Positions 44,625 to 53,098 of a stretch of DNA of 64,000 nt are shown here, one piece after another. The notes beneath the pieces were generated by a model. It saw only the letters and a list, made by a program, of their open reading frames with translations, did no database searches and was not told the origin of the DNA. Positions within the stretch are counted from its first letter, which is position 1. Each line of letters begins with the position of its first letter. The translations under genes and the position numbers were made by a program. Origin of the DNA: an uncultured Pseudomonadota bacterium (lineage in GTDB: Bacteria > Pseudomonadota > Alphaproteobacteria > Rs-D84); the NCBI GenBank assembly GCA_902802115.1, contig CADCKW010000003.1, positions 1 through 64,000 of the forward strand, given 5' to 3'.

Positions 44625-45074
44625 TTATTTTCCTTTTCTGCATTTTTTAAAAAAATCCCGTAATAAAGTGGCAGACTCAATCGCGTATTCAGGCATTTGA
44701 ACTATGTTTGGGTGCCACAAGTGTTTATCCGTTTCGAAAACACGCGCGTTTGATGTTATGCCACCGCCCTTAACATCCGTTGCCGCAAAATATATGTTTT
44801 TTATACGCGCAAATGATATCGCCGTCGCGCACATCGCACATGGTTCCAAAGATACATAAATGTCGCAATCGTCCAAAAATTTTGTTCCTAATTTTTTAAC
44901 CGCCCTGTTTATCGCAACAATTTCAGCATGCAAAGTTGGATTTTGTTTCTTTTGAACCATATTTTCACCACGCGCAATAATTTTGCCATTGCGCACAACA
45001 ACCGCGCCGATTGGGACATCGTCGTGTGCGAATGCGCGCTGTGCTAAAATAATTGCTTGATTCATAAAGTCCAT
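44625..45074 (-). CDS. tadA: tRNA-specific adenosine deaminase TadA
   Basis: 149 residues. Converts A34 of tRNA-Arg(ACG) to inosine using zinc. The deaminase signature HAE has His49 and Glu51, and PCAMC has Cys79 and Cys82. The start ATG at 45074 has no ribosome site; a likely promoter (TTGCAA, 16 bases, TAAACT) places the transcript start at or next to this ATG, so the mRNA may be leaderless. The start of rsmD is only 17 bases away on the other strand. Confidence 0.93.
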   Translation of the reverse strand: MDFMNQAIILAQRAFAHDDVPIGAVVVRNGKIIARGENMVQKKQNPTLHAEIVAINRAVKKLGTKFLDDCDIYVSLEPCAMCATAISFARIKNIYFAATDVKGGGITSNARVFETDKHLWHPNIVQMPEYAIESATLLRDFFKKCRKGK

Positions 45075-45115
45075 GTTGTACAGTTTAACATATGGATTCA
45101 AAATTGCAAATCTTT
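45060..45115. promoter_or_regulatory. Interlocked divergent promoters of tadA and rsmD
   Basis: Plus strand: TTGATT near 45057, 16-base spacer, TACAGT (45079-45084), start near 45091-45092, which is the A of the rsmD ATG. Minus strand: TTGCAA near 45108, 16 bases, TAAACT near 45086, start next to 45074, the tadA ATG. Each -35 lies inside the other gene. Positions by eye. Confidence 0.5.
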
Positions 45116-45658
45116 GAAGGTCGTTTTCATGGGCGGAAATTGTTTTTACCCCAAACTGCACGTCCAACGCAAAACCGCGCACGACTCGCGGTGTTTAATA
45201 TGTTGCGCGAAATGGTACAAACATGGGATAAATTTTCGGTTTGGGACGCTTTTGCGGGGTCTGGGGCATTTGGTATTGAAATGATGTCCAGGTACCCAAA
45301 TGCACGCGTTTATTTTTCAGATATTTCAATGGATTCTGTCAAGATTGTAAATAAAAATCTGGATTTAGTTAAGCCACATTTGCAAGAATATCGCGTTCAT
45401 CAGGCGGACGCATTGAAGTTATTAACAGAAAATGCATTTGGAAAAAATGTGGATATTGCTTTTATTGACCCGCCTTATGACAATCCAGAATTAGGCACGC
45501 GATTTGTTCAAGAATTTGGTAAAATTGCAAAAAAAGGCGCAATTTTGATATGGGAACAAGAGGCAAATAATTCCCTCACCCCAAATGACGCAAATTGGGA
45601 AATTTTACGCGACAGAAAATACGGACGCGCCAGATTCTTGATTTTGCGCAAAATTTAA
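45092..45658 (+). CDS. rsmD: 16S rRNA (guanine-966-N2)-methyltransferase
   Basis: 188 residues. SAM-dependent enzyme that modifies G966 of 16S rRNA in the 30S P site. SAM-binding segment VWDAFAGSGAFGIE, then the catalytic DPPY (in IAFIDPPYDNPELG). No ribosome site precedes the ATG, and the best promoter starts transcription at the ATG itself (possible leaderless mRNA). Divergent from tadA with 17 bases between the start codons. Confidence 0.95.
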   Translation: MDSKLQIFEGRFHGRKLFLPQTARPTQNRARLAVFNMLREMVQTWDKFSVWDAFAGSGAFGIEMMSRYPNARVYFSDISMDSVKIVNKNLDLVKPHLQEYRVHQADALKLLTENAFGKNVDIAFIDPPYDNPELGTRFVQEFGKIAKKGAILIWEQEANNSLTPNDANWEILRDRKYGRARFLILRKI

Positions 45659-45729
45659 TTAAAAAAGTGTTGTATTCAGCAATTTTTATGATAAATTCAC
45701 GTATATCAACAAATAAAAAAGGATGTTTG

Positions 45730-46248
45730 ATGATTACAACAATAATACCTGCAACAGAAAATTATAATATGTTGGTTGATTTTAATTATGGCGAAGGCGA
45801 TAATTTATACCGTATGGACATGGTTTATTTGAATCCATTTCGTAAATCGACTGCTTTTGATAGTAAATTATGCAGAATAAACCGTAAAGATATTAAAAAT
45901 ATTCATGTTGGAGATGTGGGTACGTATGTACCCGAAACAATCATACCACATACTGATTGGACAGAAAAAGTATCTGCAACATGGCAAAAAGAATTCGATT
46001 ACCAAAACCATAATTTTGAATTGGTAACTTTGTTGGGGGTTGAAAAAAACGGTAACATGCGTGTTTTTGGTAATAAAATTAATGAAAAAATTTTATCAGT
46101 ATCATCGCGGGATACAGTTGTTGGTTTTAAACGTGGGGATGATTTATTGATAGAAATGACTGAAAACAACCAATTCAAATTTGTTCGTAATATAAATCAA
46201 GAGTTGTTAAAATATAATTTGCAACAACAGATGGCAAAAAAGTTATAA
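45730..46248 (+). CDS. Soluble protein of unknown function
   Basis: 172 residues from the ATG at 45730, which has AAAGGATG upstream; the longer frame overlapping rsmD is not favoured. No signal, no membrane segment. Mostly beta-like with basic and aromatic residues (VYLNPFRKST, GDVGTYVPETI, DTVVGFKRGDDL). The last third is Gln/Asn-rich. It follows rsmD by 71 bases on the same strand. No family recognised. Confidence 0.65.
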   Translation: MITTIIPATENYNMLVDFNYGEGDNLYRMDMVYLNPFRKSTAFDSKLCRINRKDIKNIHVGDVGTYVPETIIPHTDWTEKVSATWQKEFDYQNHNFELVTLLGVEKNGNMRVFGNKINEKILSVSSRDTVVGFKRGDDLLIEMTENNQFKFVRNINQELLKYNLQQQMAKKL

Positions 46249-46281
46249 AAACATCCGCCTTTGCCGATAATGGTAAGATTT

Positions 46282-46358
46282 TGTTCGTTATTACGGACAA
46301 TGCTACGGCGCGATGTTCAATTTTCAGCCCTTAGGCTATGCCTCGGTGAAAATTGGCA
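46282..46358 (+). other. Two hairpins upstream of the rplY promoter
   Basis: TTGTTCGT-TATT-ACGGACAA near 46282-46301, and CAATTTTCA pairing with TGAAAATTG near 46318-46356, with GCCCTTAGGC inside. No T run follows, so these are not clear terminators. They could belong to a small RNA or the end of the upstream transcript. Confidence 0.35.
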
Positions 46359-46359
46359 C

Positions 46360-46388
46360 TTGATTTTTCGAATATTTTATTACATAAT
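46360..46388 (+). promoter_or_regulatory. Promoter of rplY
   Basis: TTGATT (46360-46365), 17 bases, CATAAT (46383-46388). Confidence 0.65.
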
Positions 46389-46394
46389 ATGCCC

Positions 46395-46477
46395 CGCATA
46401 ACACCCTTGGAGGTTATGCAAAGTTTAACAATCCCCCGTCGCCAAGGCTTTGGGGGACAAGTAAAAAGGATTACAAA
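46395..46477 (+). promoter_or_regulatory. Structured leader of rplY
   Basis: The 83-base leader holds two stable hairpins: GCATAAC (46396-46402) with GTTATGC (46413-46419), and TCCCCC (46432-46437) with GGGGGA (46452-46457) with a short inner GCC/GGC stem. A post-transcriptional control site for the L25-type protein is possible but not known to me. Confidence 0.45.
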
Positions 46478-47089
46478 ATGGCTATTACATTAAAAGCAGA
46501 TTTTCGTGACGTTGCTGGCAAGGGGGCCGCACGCGCAGTCCGCAAAAATCAAAATATTCCTGCGGTTGTTTATGGAAACAACCAAGAACCTGTCGCAATT
46601 CGTTTTAACGAACGCGATTTTGAAATGTTGTTGAAACAACCAAGTTTGCGGACAAAATTGTTCCAAATCGAAACACCAAAAGGTGTTGAAAACGCTATGT
46701 TGATGGATATTCAATATCACCCAGTCAGCGACCGCGTTGTTCATGTCGATTTTAAACGCATCAATGTTAATGAACCTGTTTCTGTCAGCGTGCCTTTGGA
46801 ATTGGCAAATGTCGAAACATCACGTGGTTTGAAATTGGGCGGCGTTTTGAACTTTGCTGTGCGTAAAGTTGCTTTGCGCGGTTTGGTTCATGACATGCCA
46901 GAAAAAATCGTTGTCGATTTGGCTAATTTGAATATTGGTGATGTGGTCCATGGAACTGATTTGGTTTTGCCAAACGGTATCGAATTAGGATTACACCAAG
47001 CAGAATTGGCTTTTGTCACAATTGGTGGTAAAATGCCAGAAGAAGCAGATGCCAAACCTGCTGCTGCAGCGGCACCTGCAAAGAAATAA
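46478..47089 (+). CDS. rplY: Ribosomal protein L25/CTC
   Basis: 203 residues, the long CTC/TL5 form. The N-terminal L25 domain (1-90) binds 5S rRNA, with VYGNNQEPVAIRF and the PVSDRVVHVDF motif. The C-terminal CTC beta domain follows (about 95-190) and an Ala/Pro-rich tail. It has its own promoter, a structured leader and a terminator. Confidence 0.96.
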   Translation: MAITLKADFRDVAGKGAARAVRKNQNIPAVVYGNNQEPVAIRFNERDFEMLLKQPSLRTKLFQIETPKGVENAMLMDIQYHPVSDRVVHVDFKRINVNEPVSVSVPLELANVETSRGLKLGGVLNFAVRKVALRGLVHDMPEKIVVDLANLNIGDVVHGTDLVLPNGIELGLHQAELAFVTIGGKMPEEADAKPAAAAAPAKK

Positions 47090-47108
47090 TAATATTTCTT
47101 TCATTTTT

Positions 47109-47138
47109 AACCCTGCCGCCCTTTTGGGCGGTTTTTTT
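47109..47138 (+). terminator. Terminator after rplY
   Basis: CCGCCC (47116-47121), loop TTTT, GGGCGG (47126-47131), seven T. Confidence 0.85.
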
Positions 47139-47185
47139 GTTTTTTATTCAGGATTTTATACCGATAATTATTTTATATTCGCCCC

Positions 47186-47213
47186 CTTGAAATTGGTTTT
47201 TGAATACCTATAT
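47186..47213 (+). promoter_or_regulatory. RpoH-type heat-shock promoter of dnaK
   Basis: CTTGAAA (47186-47192), 14 bases, CCTATAT (47207-47213). This matches the alphaproteobacterial sigma-32 consensus (CTTG at -35, C-C-TATAT at -10) better than sigma-70. 37 bases before the ATG. Confidence 0.6.
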
Positions 47214-47249
47214 TTGTGACAGCAAAAAATTTTTAAGGAGGCATAAATT

Positions 47250-49145
47250 ATGGCAAAAGTATTAGGTATCGATTTGGGAACAACAAATTCGGCGATGGCT
47301 TTTATGGACGGAACAAATCCAAAAATCATCGAAAACAGTGAGGGTCAGCGCACAACACCATCGGTTGTCGCATTGACACAAAATGGCGACCAATTGGTTG
47401 GTATTACCGCAAAAAACCAGGCCGTCACAAATCCTGAAAACACTATTTATGAAATCAAACGATTGATGGGATTACGTTATGACAGCCCAGCGGTCAAAGA
47501 AATTGCGGCACGCGTGCCTTATAAAATCGTTGCTGGCGATAACGGCGATGCGTGGGTTGAAATGGACGGTAAAAAATATGCGCCATCACAGATTTCTGCG
47601 ATGATTTTGGCAAAATTAAAGAAAGATGCAGAAAATTATTTGGGCGAAACTGTGACAGATGCAGTTATTACGGTGCCTGCATATTTTAATGATTCACAAC
47701 GTCAGGCAACAAAAGACGCCGGTCGTATTGCAGGTTTAAATGTTTTGCGTATCGTAAATGAACCAACCGCCGCCGCATTGGCCTATGGTTTGGACAAAGA
47801 TAAAAACGGCACTATCGCTGTATATGATTTGGGTGGTGGAACATTTGATGTGTCCATATTGGAAATTGTTGATGGTGTGTTCGAAGTTAAATCAACCAAT
47901 GGCGATACTGCATTGGGTGGATCTGACTTTGATGCGCGCATTTTGAAATATTTAATTGATGAATTCAAATCACAAACAGGTATTGATTTATCAAACGATA
48001 AATTGGCTTTGCAAAGATTAAAAGAAGCCGCAGAAAAGGCAAAAATCGAATTGTCGTCCAAAACATCTGCGGATATTAACCTGCCGTTCTTGACAGCAGA
48101 TGCCACAGGTCCAAAACATTTCAACACAACACTGACACGCGCAAAGTTGGAATCTTTGGTTGATGATTTGATTAAAAAGACCATTGAACCATGCGAAAAG
48201 GCTTTACGCGATGCGGGTTTAAGCAAATCTCAAATCAATGAGGTTATTTTGGTTGGTGGTCAAACACGTATGCCAAAAGTTGTTGAAACAGTGAAAGAAT
48301 TCTTTGGTCGCGAACCACACAAAGGCGTTAATCCTGATGAAGTGGTTGCAATGGGTGCGGCTATTCAAGGCGGTGTTTTAAAAGGCGATGTCAAAGATGT
48401 TTTGTTGTTAGATGTGACACCTTTGTCATTGGGTATTGAAACATTGGGTGGTGTATTTACCCGCTTGATTGACCGCAATACAACAATCCCAACCAAAAAA
48501 TCACAAGTCTTTTCAACCGCCGAAGATAACCAATCGGCTGTGACAATTCGCGTATTCCAAGGCGAACGCGATATGGCCGCCGATAACAAATTGTTGGGTC
48601 AATTTAATTTGGAAGGTATTGCACCGGCACCACGTGGCATGCCACAAATCGAAGTGTCTTTTGATATTGACGCAAACGGCATTGTGCATGTGTCCGCCAA
48701 AGATAAAGGCACCGGCAAAGAACAAGCGATTTCTATTAAATCCGATGGTGGGCTATCGGAAGACGAAATCAAACGTATGGTTGATGAGGCCGCAGCCAAT
48801 GCAGAAAGCGACAAACAAAAACGCGCATTGGTAGAAGCCAAAAACCAAGCCGAAGCCGCGGTGTTCGGTATTGAAAAATCTTTAAAAGAACATGGCGACA
48901 AGATTTCTGCGGACGAAAAGAAAGCGATTGAAGATGCCAAAGATGCGTTAAATGCAGAATTGAAAAACGAAAACGCAACGGTTGAATCATTGAAAGAAAA
49001 GACCGATGCATTAACTGAAAAAGCCATGAAGTTAGGCGAAGCGGTTTATAAAGCCGCGCAAGCCGAACAACAGGCAAATCAGGGAAATGCTGAATCTGGT
49101 AATGACAATAACACAACCGATGCAGATTTTTCTGAAAAGAAATAA
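47250..49145 (+). CDS. dnaK: Hsp70 chaperone DnaK
   Basis: 631 residues, normal length. ATP-driven chaperone that binds hydrophobic peptide stretches. The ATPase domain opens with [23 protein letters not shown] and the VGGQTRMP motif are present. The substrate domain begins near 390 ([17 protein letters not shown], here in part: [14 protein letters not shown]), and the lid and Gln/Asn-rich acidic tail are intact. It has AAGGAGG and an RpoH-like promoter. dnaJ and grpE are not in the window; the next gene is convergent. Confidence 0.98.
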   Translation: MAKVLGIDLGTTNSAMAFMDGTNPKIIENSEGQRTTPSVVALTQNGDQLVGITAKNQAVTNPENTIYEIKRLMGLRYDSPAVKEIAARVPYKIVAGDNGDAWVEMDGKKYAPSQISAMILAKLKKDAENYLGETVTDAVITVPAYFNDSQRQATKDAGRIAGLNVLRIVNEPTAAALAYGLDKDKNGTIAVYDLGGGTFDVSILEIVDGVFEVKSTNGDTALGGSDFDARILKYLIDEFKSQTGIDLSNDKLALQRLKEAAEKAKIELSSKTSADINLPFLTADATGPKHFNTTLTRAKLESLVDDLIKKTIEPCEKALRDAGLSKSQINEVILVGGQTRMPKVVETVKEFFGREPHKGVNPDEVVAMGAAIQGGVLKGDVKDVLLLDVTPLSLGIETLGGVFTRLIDRNTTIPTKKSQVFSTAEDNQSAVTIRVFQGERDMAADNKLLGQFNLEGIAPAPRGMPQIEVSFDIDANGIVHVSAKDKGTGKEQAISIKSDGGLSEDEIKRMVDEAAANAESDKQKRALVEAKNQAEAAVFGIEKSLKEHGDKISADEKKAIEDAKDALNAELKNENATVESLKEKTDALTEKAMKLGEAVYKAAQAEQQANQGNAESGNDNNTTDADFSEKK

Positions 49146-49164
49146 TTTGTTTAGTTTGTTTAAT

Positions 49165-49190
49165 AACACCCCGAAAAATCGGGGTGTTTT
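49165..49190. terminator. Bidirectional terminator between dnaK and the phosphofructokinase gene
   Basis: AACACCCCGA (49165-49174), loop AAAA, TCGGGGTGTT (49179-49188), flanked by A and T runs. Confidence 0.85.
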
Positions 49191-49199
49191 ATTGTTATA

Positions 49200-50282
49200 T
49201 TATTTCGTTTCACCGATATATATACCCATGTTATCCGCGGCAATCAGCAACGGGTTATCCAAATCAACCATTGCATTTGATATTATTAATCCGTCTATGT
49301 TTGGGTCACGATCGGGGTGTCCAGATGTCACAACCGCGTCCAAACCGACCGTTGTAATTTCGCCATTTTCCAGTGCCGTCATCACATATGTTTCGTTGTT
49401 TTCAATCGCATTTAATGCCGCGTCCGCCATTTGCGCTGCCAAAATTCTGTCCGTTGGAACGGTAATACCTGCCCTTTGCATATGTTCAGGAAATGCGGTT
49501 CTGTTTGAAATCCCCGCCGCAGTTAATTTTCGCGATATCATTGTCGCAGGTTCGCCCGAATGACCACGAAGTGTCACACCTTCGGCAACCATAATAATTC
49601 CGTAATCTGTATCACTGTGTTTTATATGCTTTATCAAATTATCCACATCAAATTTTATTTCAGGAATCAAAATCGCACGCGCACCACCCGCGATGCCCGC
49701 CGTCAATGCCAACATACCGCATTTGCGTCCCATAGATTGCACAACAAACCAACGATGATGACTGCGCGCGGTCAGCATTAAATCGTCACAAAAACGCGTT
49801 AATTGTTGCACTGCTGTATCAAAGCCAATTGTTTTTTCAGTCAGCGGAATATCCATATCTATCGTTTTAGGAATACAAACCAACTGCAAATCACTGTAAA
49901 TATCACGCGTTGCCCAAGCCAATGATATAGAACCATTACCCCCAATTAAAACAATCGCGTCCAAATTTATTTCCGCCAAGGCTTTTTTTAATTGTTTTGT
50001 AAATTGTGGCAAACGACCCATTTGCACAGCACGTTCAAAACTGTTATTTTGACCCGTATTGCCATTGCGTAAAACACTGCCCGCGATGGGTGCCATTTCT
50101 GGTGGAATACTGTGTGCATCAAGTTGTAAAACCACAGGTTTGGTCGCAACCAGGCCGTCTGTGCCGTCAATTATACCATATACCGCCCACCCGCGTTTTG
50201 TCGCGCCACGTGTTATATGATAAATCGCACTGTTTAACCCAGAACAATCGCCACCAGTTGTCATAATACCTATTTTTTTCAT
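49200..50282 (-). CDS. 6-phosphofructokinase family protein with unusual active-site residues
   Basis: 360 residues. PFK fold: TTGGDCSGLN at the N-terminus, phosphate-binding loop GGNGS, catalytic PKTIDMD and MGRKCG in the middle. In ATP enzymes the loop reads GGDGS; here the Asp that binds Mg is Asn116. The PKTID Lys is typical of PPi-using or mixed members, but the next position is Met143 where most have Asn. Catalytic Asp142 is kept. It could be an ATP or PPi enzyme, or altered in activity. Convergent with dnaK. Confidence 0.9.
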   Translation of the reverse strand: MKKIGIMTTGGDCSGLNSAIYHITRGATKRGWAVYGIIDGTDGLVATKPVVLQLDAHSIPPEMAPIAGSVLRNGNTGQNNSFERAVQMGRLPQFTKQLKKALAEINLDAIVLIGGNGSISLAWATRDIYSDLQLVCIPKTIDMDIPLTEKTIGFDTAVQQLTRFCDDLMLTARSHHRWFVVQSMGRKCGMLALTAGIAGGARAILIPEIKFDVDNLIKHIKHSDTDYGIIMVAEGVTLRGHSGEPATMISRKLTAAGISNRTAFPEHMQRAGITVPTDRILAAQMADAALNAIENNETYVMTALENGEITTVGLDAVVTSGHPDRDPNIDGLIISNAMVDLDNPLLIAADNMGIYIGETK

Positions 50283-50305
50283 TTTCGCCTCGCTTGGTTG
50301 TTGTT

Positions 50306-50311
50306 ATTATA
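50306..50311 (-). promoter_or_regulatory. -10 element of the phosphofructokinase promoter
   Basis: TATAAT on the minus strand at 50311-50306, preceded by TGA (extended -10 form TGnTATAAT). No good -35. Confidence 0.45.
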
Positions 50312-50322
50312 TCACAAAAAGT

Positions 50323-50351
50323 TTGACAGCGGTATTGTTTTTATGCTAAAT
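50323..50351 (+). promoter_or_regulatory. Promoter of the LysM protein gene
   Basis: TTGACA (50323-50328), 17 bases, CTAAAT (50346-50351). It overlaps the divergent promoter region. Confidence 0.5.
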
Positions 50352-50388
50352 CTGTAAGCATATAGTTATTATTTATGGAGTTTTTTTG

Positions 50389-51516
50389 ATGTCAAAGATG
50401 GGTAATACAAAACATTCAACCGATGATTTAATTGACGATGCCGTTGCACAACAAAAAAAATGGTTGGAACAAAGACGGTCTTTTGCGCGTGCGTTTTTTA
50501 CCAAATTAAATGTTTTTGCCAAACCGTCCCAGAAAAAAGTTATTGGAAAACCGGCTGTGAAATCTGCACAAAATAACGATAATAAAAAATCTGTTTTGCG
50601 CGAATATTGGTTTCCTATTTTGTGTGCATTTATTGTTATTTTTGTGACAATTTGGGTTTTGTTTAATCATATTGGGCGGTATGAAAATTCTGTGCGCCCT
50701 GTCCCAGAACCAATTGTGCGTCGCGTCGCAGATTTAAAAACCCCGGCATTTGATATCGTTCGCATTGCCGATAATGGTAAGGTTGTTATTGCGGGCCGTT
50801 GGAAACCAAATACGGCCCTTTCTATTTTTACAAATCAAAAATTGATGGCAACAATTACGACTGATAAAAACGGCGAATTTGCATACGCACCAACAAATGC
50901 GTTGGCCCCGGGAAATTATACTTTTTCATTGATGGACGTAAATTCACAAATAAAATCACAAGACCGCGCGTTTGTTTATATATCCGAACATGGCGACGAA
51001 AATTCTGTATCTTTGTTGATGACAAACAGCGGCAGCACAGTTTTGCAAAAACCCGCAATATTGCGATATGGTGATTTAAGTATTACCAAAATTGATTATA
51101 TGGACAACGGAAGACTGGTCGTCACCGGTAATGGATTGCCGCGGTTGCGTGTATCGATGACATTGAACGATATGCCGTTGGGATTTGCACGCGTTTCCGA
51201 TTATAAACATTTTGGAATTGGCGCAGATGTCCATGAATTAACCCCAGGAAATAAATATACCTTGGAAGTACGCATGCATGACGGCGACGGAAATACTATT
51301 TCAAAATTAACATACGAATTTATTATGCCAGAAATGACCGGCGATGACGATACATATTACACCGTCCGGCGTGGTGATTGTTTGTGGATAATTGCGCGCA
51401 ACTTTATGCGGCGCGGTGTGCTGTTCAGTGTTATTGCCGCACGCAACAATATCGAAAACCCAGATTTGATTTTTCCAAACCAACAGTTAAATATCCCCGT
51501 TCAACCAAAAAAATAA
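50389..51516 (+). CDS. Membrane-anchored LysM-domain protein
   Basis: 375 residues from the ATG at 50389, with TGGAG upstream (TTG at 50386 is less likely). A basic cytoplasmic N-terminus, one membrane helix (about 82-102, PILCAFIVIFVTIWVLF), then two or three beta-sandwich-like repeats (FDIVRIADNGKVVIAG, later ILRYGDLSITKIDYM) and a C-terminal LysM (YYTVRRGDCLWIIARNF...NPDLIFPNQQLNIP in pieces), which binds peptidoglycan. The cell-wall role is family-based. It is 14 bases upstream of an unknown gene. Confidence 0.88.
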   Translation: MSKMGNTKHSTDDLIDDAVAQQKKWLEQRRSFARAFFTKLNVFAKPSQKKVIGKPAVKSAQNNDNKKSVLREYWFPILCAFIVIFVTIWVLFNHIGRYENSVRPVPEPIVRRVADLKTPAFDIVRIADNGKVVIAGRWKPNTALSIFTNQKLMATITTDKNGEFAYAPTNALAPGNYTFSLMDVNSQIKSQDRAFVYISEHGDENSVSLLMTNSGSTVLQKPAILRYGDLSITKIDYMDNGRLVVTGNGLPRLRVSMTLNDMPLGFARVSDYKHFGIGADVHELTPGNKYTLEVRMHDGDGNTISKLTYEFIMPEMTGDDDTYYTVRRGDCLWIIARNFMRRGVLFSVIAARNNIENPDLIFPNQQLNIPVQPKK

Positions 51517-51530
51517 AAAAAGGAGAGAAT

Positions 51531-52043
51531 ATGTCCTGTGGCACATACAAATATAAAGAAAATCCTGTAAAAGAATTACCTGGGTGCGATATATATTCAA
51601 TAAGACAACGGCCAAGGAACTTTCCAAAAAATGATATAAATTACGCAGATTGGAATATAGTCTGTTGGAATATCGAAAAGAAATCGCCCCATTGTCAAAT
51701 CACAACAACAGGTGACTCACGCGAAGATGCCATAAACACAATGATTCAAACATTAAAATTTGCCACAGAACACAAAATTAATACATATAATGGGATTCCG
51801 GGTTCTGGAATTATTAACAACCCAAAACCAACAGATGCAAATACAAGTGATTATAAAATTTCGCCAGAATCTTTTTATAAAATCAATATCAAATATGGTC
51901 CATGGAAACCAAAGAAAGCCAAGGCACAAGGCGGACACAATAATAACTGTGGTCGCCAACAAATACATCAAGAAATGCGAAAAATACTTGTATCAATCGA
52001 ATTAAAACAATTAAGAGAAGTAAAAGAAGAAAGTCGTGGTTAA
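51531..52043 (+). CDS. Soluble protein of unknown function after the LysM gene
   Basis: 170 residues. ATG at 51531 with AAGGAGAG five bases before. Hydrophilic, no signal. It begins with MSCGTYKYKENPV and has scattered Cys (GCDIY, VCWNIE, HCQIT, NNNCGRQQ). The C-terminus is Lys/Glu-rich. The stop codon is the loop of a terminator. No family recognised. Confidence 0.7.
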   Translation: MSCGTYKYKENPVKELPGCDIYSIRQRPRNFPKNDINYADWNIVCWNIEKKSPHCQITTTGDSREDAINTMIQTLKFATEHKINTYNGIPGSGIINNPKPTDANTSDYKISPESFYKINIKYGPWKPKKAKAQGGHNNNCGRQQIHQEMRKILVSIELKQLREVKEESRG

Positions 52044-52056
52044 ACCACGACTTTTT
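52031..52056. terminator. Terminator whose loop is the stop codon of the preceding gene
   Basis: AAGTCGTGGT (52031-52040), loop TAA (52041-52043), ACCACGACTT (52044-52053), then a T run. It also serves the convergent minus-strand gene. Confidence 0.85.
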
Positions 52057-52683
52057 TTATTTGATTTTGCCAACCTGCCACGATTGGCGAATAACTATTT
52101 TACCTGGGGTAACACTGTGTTTATATTTTGCCTGTCTTTGTTGTGCCTGATTGCCTTTTTCAACAGCCGCAAGCATTGGTTCAGAAACTTTAAATCCAGC
52201 ACACAGATATGTGACAGTGTCTAGAAAACCTGGGTACAAATATAAAATAAAACATGCCTCGGCCAGAGAGATTCTATTATATCCCGGATCATCTGGGATA
52301 CCACAGTCTTTTAAAGTGCGTTGATAATTTTGTACATATGTTCGTAATGCCATCAATGCATCATAAAAAGCCCTGTTAAATTTGGGTGATTTTTGTATGT
52401 ATTCCAGACATATTAAATCACGACAGTTTTTTAATTCAACCGATAACATATATTTTTTTTCTTTGTTAATAGGTTCCAAAACATAATCTTGGTATGCATC
52501 GTATAAAACGCCTGTTTCACGAAGGCGGAATTTCCATCTGTCTTCTGCATTTTTATACAACATATTGGTTGCATGATATTGCTTGAACAATAAATCAAAA
52601 TCGGTGGTGCTTAAATCAAAATGTTCTTTTTTAAATGTTGCACGCAATGCTTGTTTGCTCATGTTATCGTATGTAGATGGCAT
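52057..52683 (-). CDS. Soluble protein of unknown function
   Basis: 208 residues, AAGGA seven bases before the ATG. Mostly helical, with Tyr-rich stretches (YKNAEDRWKFRL, YDAYQDYVLEPIN, AFYDALMALRTYVQNYQ). No signal, no membrane helix, three scattered Cys. It shares a terminator with the convergent gene and is divergent from tRNA-Gly. No family recognised. Confidence 0.7.
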   Translation of the reverse strand: MPSTYDNMSKQALRATFKKEHFDLSTTDFDLLFKQYHATNMLYKNAEDRWKFRLRETGVLYDAYQDYVLEPINKEKKYMLSVELKNCRDLICLEYIQKSPKFNRAFYDALMALRTYVQNYQRTLKDCGIPDDPGYNRISLAEACFILYLYPGFLDTVTYLCAGFKVSEPMLAAVEKGNQAQQRQAKYKHSVTPGKIVIRQSWQVGKIK

Positions 52684-52765
52684 AATATATCCTTTTGGTG
52701 TGTGGGTTGCCTTTGTTTTTCAGCATAGCAAGAATCCCCCAGATGTCAAGATTTACAAATTTTTA

Positions 52766-52794
52766 TAGACTTTTGTTTTGGTGTAATATAAAAT
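52766..52794 (+). promoter_or_regulatory. Promoter of tRNA-Gly
   Basis: TAGACT (52766-52771), 17 bases, TAAAAT (52789-52794), 11 bases before the tRNA. Confidence 0.5.
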
Positions 52795-52805
52795 ACCAGA
52801 CATCT

Positions 52806-52879
52806 GCGGGCGTGGTATAATGGTAGCACGAAAGCTTCCCAAGCTTTAAACGAGGGTTCGATTCCCTTCGCCCGCACCA
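52806..52879 (+). tRNA. tRNA-Gly (anticodon CCC)
   Basis: Acceptor GCGGGCG/CGCCCGC, anticodon stem AAGC/GCTT around the loop TTCCCAA (anticodon CCC), T-arm GAGGGTTCGATTCCCT, encoded CCA at 52877-52879. The last 19 bases of the gene and its flank recur at 52976-52994. Confidence 0.95.
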
Positions 52880-52880
52880 A
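52862..52880 (+). repeat. 19-bp repeat at the tRNA-Gly 3' end, copy 1
   Basis: TTCCCTTCGCCCGCACCAA inside the T-arm and acceptor of the tRNA. Exact copy 114 bp downstream. Confidence 0.9.
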
Positions 52881-52923
52881 GATTTATGTTGGTCGTGTAT
52901 GAAGCGGGTAATCTCGTGACGCA

Positions 52924-52962
52924 CACATCAACTCGTTGCTAACAACGCAACTTGTTGTGTGT
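52924..52962 (+). other. Long hairpin between the tRNA-Gly repeat copies
   Basis: ACACA-TCAAC...GTTGC pairs with GCAAC...GTTG-TGTGT around a short AT-rich loop. No T run directly follows. Confidence 0.45.
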
Positions 52963-52975
52963 TTATGCACTCGGT

Positions 52976-52994
52976 TTCCCTTCGCCCGCACCAA
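52976..52994 (+). repeat. 19-bp repeat, copy 2 (tRNA-like 3' end without a tRNA)
   Basis: Exact copy of the tRNA-Gly 3' end, including CCA. The 95 bases between the two copies hold GCGGG at 52913 and a long hairpin (about 52924-52962), but no tRNA can be drawn. It looks like a decayed second tRNA or an attachment-site remnant. Confidence 0.85.
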
Positions 52995-53000
52995 AAATTC

Positions 53001-53024
53001 AATCGGCATTTTGCCGGTTTATTT
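53001..53024 (+). terminator. Terminator after the tRNA-Gly region
   Basis: AATCGGCA (53001-53008), loop TTT, TGCCGGTT (53012-53019) and a T-rich tail. Confidence 0.65.
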
Positions 53025-53098
53025 TATGGTGTATGGAATAAAAATATTCTTGCGTTGGTTTTTTGTTTTTTTGTAAAATTTTCCAGAAAGGGAGAGTT

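Noticed and set aside
44223-44663. Plus-strand 146-codon frame rich in Phe and Cys
   Set aside because: It runs antisense to two minus-strand genes with good ribosome sites and reads like antisense of AT-rich coding sequence.
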